Assembly: GCA_012840905.1 (NCBI GenBank)
Contig: DUVT01000191.1
Location: 1 to 8,307, forward strand
Length of the DNA stretch: 8,307 bases
Source of the DNA: Acholeplasmataceae bacterium
Lineage (GTDB): Bacteria > Bacillota_I > Bacilli_A > ML615J-28 > CAG-698
Direction of reading: 5' to 3'
Part shown: positions 1 through 7,610 of the stretch, in pieces
How positions within the stretch are numbered: position 1 is the first letter of the stretch
How the letters are laid out: every line of letters starts with the position of its first letter
Translations under genes and position numbers: made by a program
Notes under the pieces: model-generated
What the model saw: the letters and a program-made list of their open reading frames with translations, nothing else
Told to the model about the DNA's origin: nothing
Databases searched by the model: none

Positions 1-1
1 A

Positions 2-730
2 GATGTAACACCATTATCATTAGGTATTGAAACTTATGGTGGAGTATTTACTAAATTAATTGAAAGAAACACTACAATTCCAACATCTAAATCACAAATT
101 TTCTCTACTGCAGCTGATAACCAACCTGCTGTTGATATTCACGTTTTACAAGGTGAAAGACCAATGGCAGCAGATAATAAAACTTTAGGAAGATTCCAAT
201 TAGGAGATATTCCACCAGCACCAAGAGGAGTTCCTCAAATTGAAGTTACATTTGATATCGATGCTAACGGTATTGTTAGCGTAAGTGCAAAAGACTTAGG
301 AACAAATAAGAGTCAATCAATTACAATCCAAAATGGTGGTGGCTTATCTGAAGAAGAAATCGAAAGAATGATTCGTGAAGCTGAAGAAAATGCTGAAGCA
401 GATAAGCGTAGAAAAGAAGAAGCTGATTTAAGAAATGAAGCTGATCAAGTAATCTTCCAAGTTAAGAAAGCTGTTCAAGATTTAGGTGATGAAGTAACTG
501 ATCAAGAAAAGAAAGATGTAGAAGAAAAAACTAAGGATCTTGAAGATGCCCTTAAAGGTAATGATTTAGATTTAATTAGAAACAAGAAAGACGAATTATT
601 AAAGGTTAGCCAAAACATTGCAATGAGAGCATATCAAAAATCTCAAGCAAATAACCAAGATACTACAGAATCAACTGATGATGCAAACGAAGAAAAAGTG
701 GTAGATGCAGAATTTGAGGATGTTGATTAA
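2..730 (+). CDS. dnaK: Molecular chaperone DnaK (Hsp70), C-terminal part, 5' end outside window
   Basis: This is the 3' part of dnaK: 242 residues are visible in an open frame that runs to the left edge, so the first ATG inside it (164) is internal and not a start. DnaK is the ATP-driven cytosolic Hsp70 that binds exposed hydrophobic peptide segments, working with DnaJ and GrpE. The visible protein begins with [11 protein letters not shown], the segment just after the interdomain linker. The beta-sandwich peptide-binding domain covers visible residues about 1-112 ([19 protein letters not shown]), followed by [10 protein letters not shown] and the charged helical lid (about 114-215). The acidic tail ends [10 protein letters not shown], the usual Firmicutes-type C terminus. 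The nucleotide-binding domain lies outside the window. Two TAA codons stand in tandem at the end. dnaJ follows after 19 bp, so the pair is probably one heat-shock transcript; hrcA and grpE would be expected upstream but cannot be seen. Confidence 0.98.
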   Translation, partial: DVTPLSLGIETYGGVFTKLIERNTTIPTSKSQIFSTAADNQPAVDIHVLQGERPMAADNKTLGRFQLGDIPPAPRGVPQIEVTFDIDANGIVSVSAKDLGTNKSQSITIQNGGGLSEEEIERMIREAEENAEADKRRKEEADLRNEADQVIFQVKKAVQDLGDEVTDQEKKDVEEKTKDLEDALKGNDLDLIRNKKDELLKVSQNIAMRAYQKSQANNQDTTESTDDANEEKVVDAEFEDVD

Positions 731-749
731 TAATTAGAAAGAGATAACT

Positions 750-1862
750 ATGGCCAAAAGAGATTATTATGAAGTATTAGGGGTATCTAAAAACGCTACT
801 GAAGATGAAATTAAAAAAGCATACCGTACTTTAGCTAAAAAATATCACCCTGACGTAAGTAAAGAAGAAAATGCGGCTGAAAAGTTTAAAGAAGTTCAAG
901 AAGCCTATGAAGTATTAAGTGATCCAGTTAAACGTGAACAATACGACCAATTTGGACACCAAGGAGCTAACTTTGGTTCTGGTTTTGGTTCTGCGTTTGA
1001 TGGGTTTAACTTCGGTGGCTTTGGCGGCTTTGAAGATATATTATCTTCGATGTTTGGTGGTGGAAGCACTAGATCCACTAAACGAAGTAATCGTGGAGCT
1101 GATTTAAGAACTAGAATTACTATCACTTTTGAAGAAGCTGCATTTGGTGTAGAAAAAGAATTACAAATTAATAAGTACGATACATGTTCTACTTGTAGTG
1201 GTTTAGGTGCTGAAAGTAAAAATGATGTATCGGTTTGTCCAAATTGTCGTGGCCGTGGCCGTGTCATCATTGAACAAAACACCTTCTTCGGTAGAGTTCA
1301 AACTGAGACAACATGTTCTACATGTAATGGCTCAGGTGAAATAATTAAAAATAAATGTAAATCTTGTGGCGGAGAAGGAAGAGTTAAAAAATTATCTAAG
1401 ATTAGAGTTAAAATTCCTTCAGGAATCGATGATGGTCAAGGATTTAAATTAACAGGCCATGGTGAAGCAGGAGTTAAAGGTGGTCCACGCGGTGACTTAT
1501 ATGTGAGTGTTACAGTAAAACCACATGAAATATTTATCCGCGATGGTTTAGATATTATTTTAGAACTGCCAATAACATTTACTCAAGCTGCACTTGGTGA
1601 TAATGTAGAAGTACCTACATTAACTGGAAATGTTAATTTAAAAATTCCTGCAGGCACTCAAACTGGTACAAAGTTTAAACTTTCAAATAAGGGAATCCAT
1701 AATGAAAGAACTGGTAGAACAGGGCATCAGTATGTAATAGTTAATGTAGTAACTCCTACTAAGTTAACAAATGAACAAAAAGAGTTATTCAAAAAGATTG
1801 CAAAAACTGATTTAAAACAAGATTCAGTCTTTGATAAAATAAAGAAATTTTTTAAAAACTAG
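750..1862 (+). CDS. dnaJ: Chaperone DnaJ (Hsp40, type I)
   Basis: Complete 370-residue DnaJ, the normal family length. It delivers substrates to DnaK and stimulates its ATPase. The J domain is residues 1-70, with the essential HPD at 33-35. A glycine/phenylalanine-rich linker follows at about 69-105. The zinc-binding domain has all four CxxCxGxG repeats intact, with cysteine pairs at 146/149, 163/166, 189/192 and 203/206. The C-terminal substrate-binding domains run from about 215 to 335 ([21 protein letters not shown] and [12 protein letters not shown] are typical), and the protein ends in a short lysine-rich tail. The start is fixed by [12 protein letters not shown], the classic N terminus; the purine run AGAAAGAGA (735-743) is the likely, modest ribosome-binding site. 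It lies 19 bp after dnaK, and a strong terminator begins about 10 bp after its stop, so it is the last gene of the chaperone operon. No anomalies were seen. Confidence 0.98.
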   Translation: MAKRDYYEVLGVSKNATEDEIKKAYRTLAKKYHPDVSKEENAAEKFKEVQEAYEVLSDPVKREQYDQFGHQGANFGSGFGSAFDGFNFGGFGGFEDILSSMFGGGSTRSTKRSNRGADLRTRITITFEEAAFGVEKELQINKYDTCSTCSGLGAESKNDVSVCPNCRGRGRVIIEQNTFFGRVQTETTCSTCNGSGEIIKNKCKSCGGEGRVKKLSKIRVKIPSGIDDGQGFKLTGHGEAGVKGGPRGDLYVSVTVKPHEIFIRDGLDIILELPITFTQAALGDNVEVPTLTGNVNLKIPAGTQTGTKFKLSNKGIHNERTGRTGHQYVIVNVVTPTKLTNEQKELFKKIAKTDLKQDSVFDKIKKFFKN

Positions 1863-1871
1863 CAAAACAAA

Positions 1872-1906
1872 AAAAATAGTCTTTTGGAAAACAAAAGACT
1901 ATTTTT
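1872..1906 (+). terminator. Intrinsic terminator of the dnaK-dnaJ operon
   Basis: A perfect 15-bp stem pairs 1872-1886 with 1892-1906 around a 5-base GAAAA loop. The core is TAGTCTTTTG/CAAAAGACTA, and the right arm ends in a run of five T. It starts 10 bp after the dnaJ stop and lies before the rsmE promoter, so it separates chaperone transcription from the next operon. The A-rich left arm mirrors the T run, so the same hairpin could in principle act on the opposite strand, but no minus-strand gene is present to use it. Confidence 0.92.
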
Positions 1907-1933
1907 GATTTAAAAACTTAATATTTGCTATGC

Positions 1934-1962
1934 TTTACTAAAAAGGGTAAATAATGTATAAT
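1934..1962 (+). promoter_or_regulatory. Sigma-A-type promoter of the rsmE-rmuC operon
   Basis: The -10 box TATAAT (1957-1962) is a perfect consensus and the -35 box TTTACT (1934-1939) matches TTGACA at 4 of 6 positions, with an ideal 17-bp spacer. Transcription would start near 1969-1970, giving a leader of only about 16 bases before the rsmE ATG. That leaves no room for a riboswitch or attenuator. The position directly after the dnaJ terminator supports a new transcription unit here. The 123-bp gap 1863-1985 holds only this promoter and the terminator. Start-site mapping has not been done; the call rests on sequence match. Confidence 0.78.
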
Positions 1963-1985
1963 ATACTATATAAAGTGGTGTTAAT

Positions 1986-2723
1986 ATGCAAAGATATTTT
2001 GTTTCAAATAGACAAATAAATAAAGGAATTGTAGAAATAGTAGATCAAGATTTTCATCATATAAAAAACGTAATGCGTATGAAAATTGCTGTTATAGTAG
2101 AAATATGTGATGAAATTCAGAATGTCTATACTGCAAAACTACTTGAGTTTAAAAAGAACTCAGTTTTATTTAGTTTAATAGATAAGTTAGAAGTTGATGT
2201 AGAACTTAAAACTGATATTACTATTGCTCTTGGTTTAACTAGAACTAGTAAAATTGAAGAAGTAATTAGAAGAATTACCGAACTAGGAGCAAGTAATTTT
2301 ATTCCAGTAGAAATGAATCGAAGTGTAGTTCGATTAAATAAAAATGTCAATTATAAGCAAAATAGACTTGAGATGATAGTAAAAGAGGCAAGTGAGCAAT
2401 CAAAAAGAACCAAATTAATGAAGATTCATGAACCAATAAAATTTAATCAATTACTTGATAATATAGATGACTATGATTATTTAGTCTATGCTTATGAAGA
2501 TTTAGCTAAAAACTCAAAAAATAAATTTAAATCAATTATCCCGAGTTTTAAAAATAAAAAAGTTCTTGTTATTGTTGGTCCAGAAGGAGGATTTACTACT
2601 GAAGAGGTTGATAAACTTGATAGATTAGGTTTTATTTCAGTTGGTTTAGGACCAAGAATTTTGCGTTTAGAAACAGCACCATTATATATAATGAGTGCAA
2701 TTAGTTATGAATTGGAGTTGTAG
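1986..2723 (+). CDS. rsmE: 16S rRNA (uracil-1498-N3)-methyltransferase RsmE
   Basis: This 245-residue protein matches the usual RsmE length. RsmE belongs to the SPOUT (trefoil-knot) methyltransferases and uses S-adenosylmethionine to methylate N3 of U1498 near the decoding site of 16S rRNA in the assembled small subunit. An N-terminal PUA-like RNA-binding domain (about 1-70, with HHIKNVMRMK) precedes the SPOUT domain. Diagnostic motifs are KIEEVIRRITELGA (89-102), EASEQSKR (134-141), the SAM-binding knot loop GPEGGF (198-203), and LGPRILRLETAPLYIMSAIS (221-240). It is the first gene of a five-gene unit: the promoter lies just upstream and mtaB starts 5 bp after the stop. The Shine-Dalgarno is weak (GTGGTG at 1975-1980), so expression may be modest. 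In many Firmicutes prmA sits directly upstream; here it does not. Family assignment is firm; the target base is taken from family knowledge. Confidence 0.96.
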   Translation: MQRYFVSNRQINKGIVEIVDQDFHHIKNVMRMKIAVIVEICDEIQNVYTAKLLEFKKNSVLFSLIDKLEVDVELKTDITIALGLTRTSKIEEVIRRITELGASNFIPVEMNRSVVRLNKNVNYKQNRLEMIVKEASEQSKRTKLMKIHEPIKFNQLLDNIDDYDYLVYAYEDLAKNSKNKFKSIIPSFKNKKVLVIVGPEGGFTTEEVDKLDRLGFISVGLGPRILRLETAPLYIMSAISYELEL

Positions 2724-2728
2724 AAGAT

Positions 2729-4033
2729 ATGAGAGTTAGTTATCAAACATTAGGATGTAAAGTAAATGAATATGAATCAGTAGCAATAATAAATCAATTT
2801 ATGGATAATGGCTTTAAACTTGTAAATTTTCAAGATGAAGCTGATGTATATATTATAAATACCTGCACAGTTACAAACACATCGGATTCAAAAAGTAGAA
2901 AAGCAATCCGTCAAGCAGTAAAAAGAAATAAAAATGCTGTTGTTGCAGTAATGGGATGTTATGCTCAATTGAATCCATTACAAGTTAAAGAAATTGAAGG
3001 TGTAGATATTATCCTAGGAACTAATAATCGTCATCTACTTTATGATTTGGTAGTTGATGTATTAAAAAATAAAAATCCTAAGTTTCTAGTAGAAGATATG
3101 AGTAAACCAAAAGAATACGAAGAAATCAAAGTTAAACGTTACACTAACCAAACTAGAGGGTTTATTAAAATCCAAGATGGTTGTGATAACTTCTGTAGTT
3201 ATTGTGCTATACCATATGCTAGAGGAAGAGTTAGAAGTAGGTTACCAGAAGATGTAGTAAAAGAGATTAAACACCTTGCTGATAATGGTATGAAAGAAAT
3301 AGTTTTAACTGGAATTAATACAGGTGCATACGGAAAGGATTTAGATAAATTTTTATTAGTTGATTTATTAAAAGAACTTGTAAAGAATATTCCTAACTTA
3401 CCTAGAATACGTATTTCAAGTATCGAAATGACTGAAGTAACTGATGAGTTATTAAAGTTTATAAGTGAACATAAGGACAAGTTCTGCGATCATTTCCATG
3501 TTCCACTTCAAGCTGGAACTAACAAAATATTAAAGAAAATGAATCGTAAGTATACAAGAGAAGAATACTTTGAGAAGATTCAAAAGATTCGCAAAATATT
3601 TCCAGATGCAAATATCACTACAGATGTAATGGTTGGTTTTCCAAGTGAAACTAATGAAGATTTTGAAAGTGCATACCAATTTATTGATTCAATCGATTAT
3701 GGCGATATGCATGTCTTCCCATATTCAAAAAGACCAAATACAAGAGCATATAATTTTCCAGAACAAGTAGATAATTTATCCAAAAAATTTAGAACAAATG
3801 AATTAATTAACCTTAGTAAAGAAAAAGCTACTAAATATAGAGAGAAGTTTATAGGAAAGACATTAGATGTTATTGTAGAAAAGGTACAAAATGGGATTGC
3901 TTATGGTCATTCTGGAAATTATATTAATGTAATGTTTAAAACGAACACTGCAAAACAAAATGAAATGGTAAAAGTTGAATTGGTAGATGCAAATTATCCA
4001 ATAGCGAATGGAAAGGAAATTATGCATGTTTGA
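2729..4033 (+). CDS. mtaB: tRNA t6A37 methylthiotransferase MtaB
   Basis: A 434-residue radical-SAM methylthiotransferase. MtaB inserts a methylthio group at C2 of N6-threonylcarbamoyladenosine-37, next to the anticodon of tRNAs reading ANN codons, giving ms2t6A. The N-terminal UPF0004 domain carries the three cysteines of the auxiliary iron-sulfur cluster at C10 (QTLGCKVN), C46 (NTCTVTN) and C77 (MGCYAQ). The radical-SAM cluster motif CxxxCxxC is at C152, C156 and C159 (GCDNFCSYCAIPYARGR). HVPLQAG (257-263), DVMVGFP (299-305) and HVFPYSKRPNT (328-338) are typical; HVPLQAG is a slight variant of the usual HxPLQSG. The C-terminal 60 residues fit a TRAM RNA-binding domain. The QTLGCKVNEYES start and the HVFPYSKRP signature point to the MtaB branch and not MiaB or RimO. 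Its ribosome-binding site GGAG (2714-2717) lies inside the end of rsmE. The TGA stop overlaps the start of cshB, suggesting translational coupling. Confidence 0.95.
   Translation: MRVSYQTLGCKVNEYESVAIINQFMDNGFKLVNFQDEADVYIINTCTVTNTSDSKSRKAIRQAVKRNKNAVVAVMGCYAQLNPLQVKEIEGVDIILGTNNRHLLYDLVVDVLKNKNPKFLVEDMSKPKEYEEIKVKRYTNQTRGFIKIQDGCDNFCSYCAIPYARGRVRSRLPEDVVKEIKHLADNGMKEIVLTGINTGAYGKDLDKFLLVDLLKELVKNIPNLPRIRISSIEMTEVTDELLKFISEHKDKFCDHFHVPLQAGTNKILKKMNRKYTREEYFEKIQKIRKIFPDANITTDVMVGFPSETNEDFESAYQFIDSIDYGDMHVFPYSKRPNTRAYNFPEQVDNLSKKFRTNELINLSKEKATKYREKFIGKTLDVIVEKVQNGIAYGHSGNYINVMFKTNTAKQNEMVKVELVDANYPIANGKEIMHV
4012..4017 (+). promoter_or_regulatory. Shine-Dalgarno that decides the cshB start
   Basis: AAAGGA lies 8 bases before the ATG at 4026, a normal spacing. 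The upstream in-frame ATG at 4008 comes before this site, has no purine-rich site of its own at a suitable distance, and would add the residues MERKLC, which do not resemble a helicase N terminus. Confidence 0.75.
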
Positions 4034-5351
4034 AAATTATAATTTTAAAAATTTTATATATGAAGCTTTAGCTGAACTTAAGTTTAAAGAACCAACAGAG
4101 GTTCAAGATGAAGTTATTCCTAAAGTATTAAATGATGAAAATGTGATTGTAAAAAGTAAGACTGGTACTGGAAAGACTCATGCTTTCTTAATACCGATCT
4201 TAAATAATGTAACTAGCGATAAAGAAGTGCAATCTGTTATAATTGTACCAACACGCGAACTTGCATTTCAAATTTATGAAGAAACTCAAAAGATCACAAA
4301 ATTTAGTAAGGAATTTATTGATGTCAGAACTTATGTTGGGGGAACTGATCGAGAAAACGAAATTGCTAGACTTCAAAACTCACAACCACAAATTGTTATT
4401 GGTACAATCGGTAAAATTAAAGACTTAGCGATTGATACTAACTTATTAAAAATACATACTGCAAAAACAGTTGTTGTAGATGAAGCAGATATGGTATTTG
4501 AATCAAGTGAGTTAGTTGAACTAGATAGCATTTTTGCACGTTTTTCTGATGACTTCCAAGCTTTAGCTTTTAGTGCAACAATTCCTCATGAATTAGTAAT
4601 ATTTTTAAATAAATATATTTCTAAATTTGAAATTGTTGACTTAACTGATAAAAATATAACACATGAAAATATAACACACATTTTCATACCTACAAAAAAT
4701 AAAAACAAGCATGATTTACTTGTTGAATTACTTAATATTGTTACACCATACTTAGCATTAATTTTTGCAAATACCAAAGTTATGGTTGATGAAGTTGCAA
4801 AGAATTTAGGTGCTAATGGATTTAAAGTTGGTGTTTTAACAGGGGACTTACAACCAAGACAAAGAAAACAAATTTTAAGAAGAATTAGAAATGGTGAATT
4901 CCAATATGTTGTTGCAAGTGATATTGCATCTCGAGGAATAGACATTATTGGTGTAAGTCATGTAATTAACTTTGAATTACCAAATGATTTAGAATTCTTT
5001 ATTCATAGAAGTGGAAGAACTGGTAGACTTGATTTAACCGGAACGTCAATTTCATTTTATGATTTTGATGATGATCTATATCTTAATAAGTTAGAAGCTA
5101 AAGGTTTATCATGTACTTATATGGAAATTAAAAATGGTGAACTAGTAGATATGAAAGAACGAAATCGTATCCGAACTAAAGCTAAAGATAGATTAAAAGT
5201 TGAAGAATTAGTTCACAAATCCATCCCACTTCCAAAGAAAGTAAAACCAGGTTATCGAAAGAAACGTAAGGAACACATTAAAAAAACTCTTAGAAAAATG
5301 AAAAGAAGTAAAATCGAAGAAATATATCGTAGAAAGGCAAGAAAAAAATGA
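4026..5351 (+). CDS. cshB: DEAD-box ATP-dependent RNA helicase, CshB-like
   Basis: With the start at 4026 (preferred to the in-frame ATG at 4008 because AAAGGA lies 8 bases before it) this is a 441-residue DEAD-box helicase, close to Bacillus CshB in length. Such enzymes use ATP to unwind short RNA duplexes in ribosome assembly, cold adaptation and RNA turnover. RecA domain 1 has the Q motif (EPTEVQ, 22-27), Walker A SKTGTGKT (44-51), PTRELA (75-80), DEAD (152-155) and SAT (183-185). RecA domain 2 has ASDIASRGID (298-306 region) and HRSGRTGR (327-334). All ATPase residues are present. Motif Ib reads TIGK where TPGR is usual, and Walker A has K where Q is common. The last 40 residues are very basic and probably bind RNA. 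NITH is tandemly repeated at about residues 210-218 from a 15-bp duplication. The gene overlaps mtaB by 8 bp and nfo by 4 bp. The cshB-nfo neighbourhood, also seen in Bacillus (yqfR-yqfS), supports CshB over other DEAD-box paralogs. Confidence 0.9.
   Translation: MFENYNFKNFIYEALAELKFKEPTEVQDEVIPKVLNDENVIVKSKTGTGKTHAFLIPILNNVTSDKEVQSVIIVPTRELAFQIYEETQKITKFSKEFIDVRTYVGGTDRENEIARLQNSQPQIVIGTIGKIKDLAIDTNLLKIHTAKTVVVDEADMVFESSELVELDSIFARFSDDFQALAFSATIPHELVIFLNKYISKFEIVDLTDKNITHENITHIFIPTKNKNKHDLLVELLNIVTPYLALIFANTKVMVDEVAKNLGANGFKVGVLTGDLQPRQRKQILRRIRNGEFQYVVASDIASRGIDIIGVSHVINFELPNDLEFFIHRSGRTGRLDLTGTSISFYDFDDDLYLNKLEAKGLSCTYMEIKNGELVDMKERNRIRTKAKDRLKVEELVHKSIPLPKKVKPGYRKKRKEHIKKTLRKMKRSKIEEIYRRKARKK
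4651..4678 (+). repeat. Short tandem duplication inside cshB
   Basis: AAAATATAACACA occurs twice (4651-4663 and 4666-4678), separated by 2 bases, so the period is 15 bp or five codons. The repeat keeps the frame and encodes KNITHENITH, with NITH doubled. It lies in the strand or linker that leads into the second RecA domain of the helicase, just before the family-like segment IFIPTKNKNK. It looks like a slippage-type duplication. Confidence 0.7.
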
Positions 5352-6244
5352 AAATAGGATCACATGTTGGGAATAGTGGGGACAAAATGCTTGTTGGTAG
5401 TGTTGAAGAAGCACTAAGCTACAATGCAAATTGTTTTATGGTTTATTTAGGTGCACCGCAAAATACGCGTAGGAAAGAAATTGAACGCCTAAATATCCCT
5501 ATGATGCATGAACTCTTAAAAGAAAATAATATTAATCTAGAAGATATTATTGTTCATGCTCCATATATTGTAAACTTAGCACAAAGTGATGAAGAAAAAA
5601 GAAAGTTTGCTGTTGAGTTTATTTCAAAAGAAATTATTGCTACTGATAAAGTTGGTGCAAAATATATTGTTCTTCATCCAGGTGCTCATGTAAAAATGGG
5701 AGAAGAAGTAGGATTAGAAAATATAGTAAAAAGTCTAAAAGAGATTTTAGAAAATACTACAGACACAAATGTTTCAATTGCTTTAGAAACTATGGCAGGT
5801 AAAGGAACAGAATTGTGCTACAAATTTGAGCACTTACAATATCTAATTGAAACAGTTGGTTCTGATCGTTTAGTAGTTTGTTTTGATACTTGTCATACTC
5901 ATGATGCAGGTTATGACTTAGTAAATGATTATGAAGGTGTTTTAAAAGAGTTTGATAATACTATTGGTTTAGACAAGATTAAAGTTTTACATTTAAACGA
6001 TTCTAAAAATGTTAGAGGAGCACGTAAAGATCGTCATGAAAACTTTGGTTTTGGTAATATCGGTTTTGATACCCTTATGAAATTTGTTTTGGACGAAAGA
6101 TTTAAAAATGTAACAAAAATATTAGAAACACCTTATGTAAAAGGTGAAGATAAGGATTATCCTCCTTATAAATATGAAATAGCAATGATTAGAGAAGGTA
6201 AGTTTGATAAAGATTTAATTGAAAAAATAATGAAGGGAGAATAA
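5348..6244 (+). CDS. nfo: Deoxyribonuclease IV (AP endonuclease, Nfo family)
   Basis: Complete 298-residue endonuclease IV. It cleaves the phosphodiester bond 5' of abasic sites and removes 3'-blocking lesions in base-excision repair, using three zinc ions in a TIM barrel. All nine metal ligands of the family can be placed: H70 (VHAPY), H110 (VLHPGAH), E147 (ALETM), D180 and H183 (CFDTCHTH), H215 (VLHLND), D228 and H230 (KDRHEN) and E260 (ILETPY). The N terminus has MKIGSHVGNSG and the DNA-contact segment GAPQNTRRK (35-43), typical of the Bacilli branch. The ATG overlaps the TGA of cshB as ATGA, and the ribosome-binding site GAAAGG (5332-5337) lies inside cshB, so translation is probably coupled. 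rmuC starts 2 bases after its stop. In many Bacilli cshB and nfo are neighbours, so the context is conserved. No missing catalytic residue and no truncation was seen. Confidence 0.97.
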   Translation: MKIGSHVGNSGDKMLVGSVEEALSYNANCFMVYLGAPQNTRRKEIERLNIPMMHELLKENNINLEDIIVHAPYIVNLAQSDEEKRKFAVEFISKEIIATDKVGAKYIVLHPGAHVKMGEEVGLENIVKSLKEILENTTDTNVSIALETMAGKGTELCYKFEHLQYLIETVGSDRLVVCFDTCHTHDAGYDLVNDYEGVLKEFDNTIGLDKIKVLHLNDSKNVRGARKDRHENFGFGNIGFDTLMKFVLDERFKNVTKILETPYVKGEDKDYPPYKYEIAMIREGKFDKDLIEKIMKGE

Positions 6245-6245
6245 A

Positions 6246-7586
6246 ATGAGAGCAATTGATTGGGTTTTTCTTGGGATATTTATTGTTATAGTAGTTTTAT
6301 TAATCTATATATTAATTACTACTATGAAGAAAAAAGATGATAATTCTTCTCAAGAGAACTTAAATTTATTAAAAGGGGATATAATTAATAGTATTAAAGC
6401 AGAATATGACACTTTAACAAATATAGTTTCAAAAATATTCAATGTCCATTCTGAGAGTCAGGAAAGACAAAATAAACAATTTTCCCAAAATGTCGAAATG
6501 TTAATAAAACAAATTAATGAATCACAAGTTAAAGCTAATTTAGAAATTGAACAAAAATTGGAAAATATTCGAAAATCTGTAGAAAATTCTATAAATACAT
6601 TAAGAGAATCAATTGAAAATCGTCTTGGTAAAGTTAGAGATACGATTGATACTTCATTAAATAAAATCAACGAAGATAACGCAAAGAAATTAGAAGAAAT
6701 GCGTCAAACTGTAGATGAGAAATTACAATCTACTCTAAATAAACGTATTTCTGAATCCTTTAAGACAGTTAGTGAAAGTCTAGAACGTGTTACTAAAGGT
6801 CTTGGAGAAATGAAAAGTTTAGCTACAGGTGTTGGTGACTTAAAGAAAGTTTTAATGAATGTAAAAACAAGGGGTACACTTGGTGAAATACAATTAGCAA
6901 ACATATTAGAAGAAATATTAATTCCTGAACAATATGAAACTAACTTCGCAACAAAACGCGGAAGTAAGGATCGTGTAGAATTTGCTATTAAATTGCCTGG
7001 TGATGGTGATCCGGTATATTTACCAATTGACTCGAAATTCCCACTAGAAGATTATGAAAGATTACTTGATGCTTACGAACAAGCAGATGTTGCTTTAATA
7101 GAAAAAGTTAAAAAAGATTTAAGCAATAAGATTAAACAGTTTGCAAAAGACATAAGTACTAAATATATTGATGTTCCAAACACAACCGAGTTTGCGATTA
7201 TGTTCTTACCAATTGAAGGATTATATGCTGAGGTTGTAAAATTGGGAGTGGTAGAAGAACTTCAAAGAAATTATAAAATTAATATAGCAGGTCCAACTAC
7301 AATGGCTGCACTTCTAAACTCTATTCAAATGGGCTTTAGAAGCCTAGCAATTCAAAAGAGAAGTAGTGAGGTTTGGGATACACTTGCAAAAGTAAAAACA
7401 GAATTTGAAAAATTCGGTACAGTCTTAGAATCTGCTCAGAAAAGAATTAATCAAGCTAATCAAGATTTAGACAAATTAGTTGGAACTAGAACTCGTCAAA
7501 TTCAAAGAACACTTAAAAATGTTGCAGCATACACCGATTACACAAAAGTATTACTTCCTGGATCTGAAGAAGAAGATGACGAGTAA
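6246..7586 (+). CDS. rmuC: RmuC family protein, membrane-anchored, predicted nuclease core
   Basis: A 446-residue protein of the RmuC family, named for limiting inversions at short inverted repeats in E. coli; the biochemical activity is poorly established. Residues 5-27 form one hydrophobic membrane segment (WVFLGIFIVIVVLLIYILI) followed by KKK, consistent with an N-out, C-in anchor at the membrane. Residues about 35-200 are a long, lysine/glutamate/serine-rich coiled-coil region with recurrent heptad-like spacing. The RmuC domain (about 203-425) carries GTLGEIQLANILEE (210-223), DRVEFAIKLPG, LPIDSKFPLEDYERLL (259-274) and AGPTTMAALL (348-357). E214 with D262 and K264 fit the PD-(D/E)xK nuclease-like pattern proposed for the family. 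The tail is acidic (SEEEDDE). The start is well supported by GAAGGGAG (6232-6239), 6 bases before the ATG. It is the last gene of the five-gene unit and sits with nfo, a DNA-repair partner by context. Confidence 0.93.
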   Translation: MRAIDWVFLGIFIVIVVLLIYILITTMKKKDDNSSQENLNLLKGDIINSIKAEYDTLTNIVSKIFNVHSESQERQNKQFSQNVEMLIKQINESQVKANLEIEQKLENIRKSVENSINTLRESIENRLGKVRDTIDTSLNKINEDNAKKLEEMRQTVDEKLQSTLNKRISESFKTVSESLERVTKGLGEMKSLATGVGDLKKVLMNVKTRGTLGEIQLANILEEILIPEQYETNFATKRGSKDRVEFAIKLPGDGDPVYLPIDSKFPLEDYERLLDAYEQADVALIEKVKKDLSNKIKQFAKDISTKYIDVPNTTEFAIMFLPIEGLYAEVVKLGVVEELQRNYKINIAGPTTMAALLNSIQMGFRSLAIQKRSSEVWDTLAKVKTEFEKFGTVLESAQKRINQANQDLDKLVGTRTRQIQRTLKNVAAYTDYTKVLLPGSEEEDDE

Positions 7587-7610
7587 AGCATTTTAGTAAT
7601 AAAATTAATG

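Noticed and set aside
164..730. A complete 188-residue gene starting at 164
   Set aside because: The frame is open to the left edge and the extra residues ([11 protein letters not shown] onward) are DnaK substrate-binding domain, so this is the 3' part of dnaK and not a separate short gene.
970..1065. Repeated GGTTTTGGTTCT-like units in dnaJ
   Set aside because: They encode the normal Gly/Phe-rich linker of DnaJ and need no other explanation.
905..1282. Antisense open frame of 125 codons in dnaJ
   Set aside because: It is a codon shadow of the glycine-rich and zinc-finger regions of dnaJ, has no credible ribosome-binding site or family motif, and dnaJ is beyond doubt.
1962..1967. Second -10-like box TATACT next to the rsmE promoter
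   Set aside because: It would need a 22-bp spacer from TTTACT and would leave almost no leader; TATAAT at 1957-1962 has the correct 17-bp spacing.
4663..4687. 8-bp inverted repeat ATGAAAAT/ATTTTCAT with a 9-base loop inside cshB
   Set aside because: It is AT-rich, mid-gene and lacks a U tract; short palindromes like this are expected by chance in such DNA.
4586..4945. Antisense open frame of 119 codons in cshB
   Set aside because: It lies wholly inside a gene with intact helicase motifs, and its product is low-complexity and without recognisable motifs.
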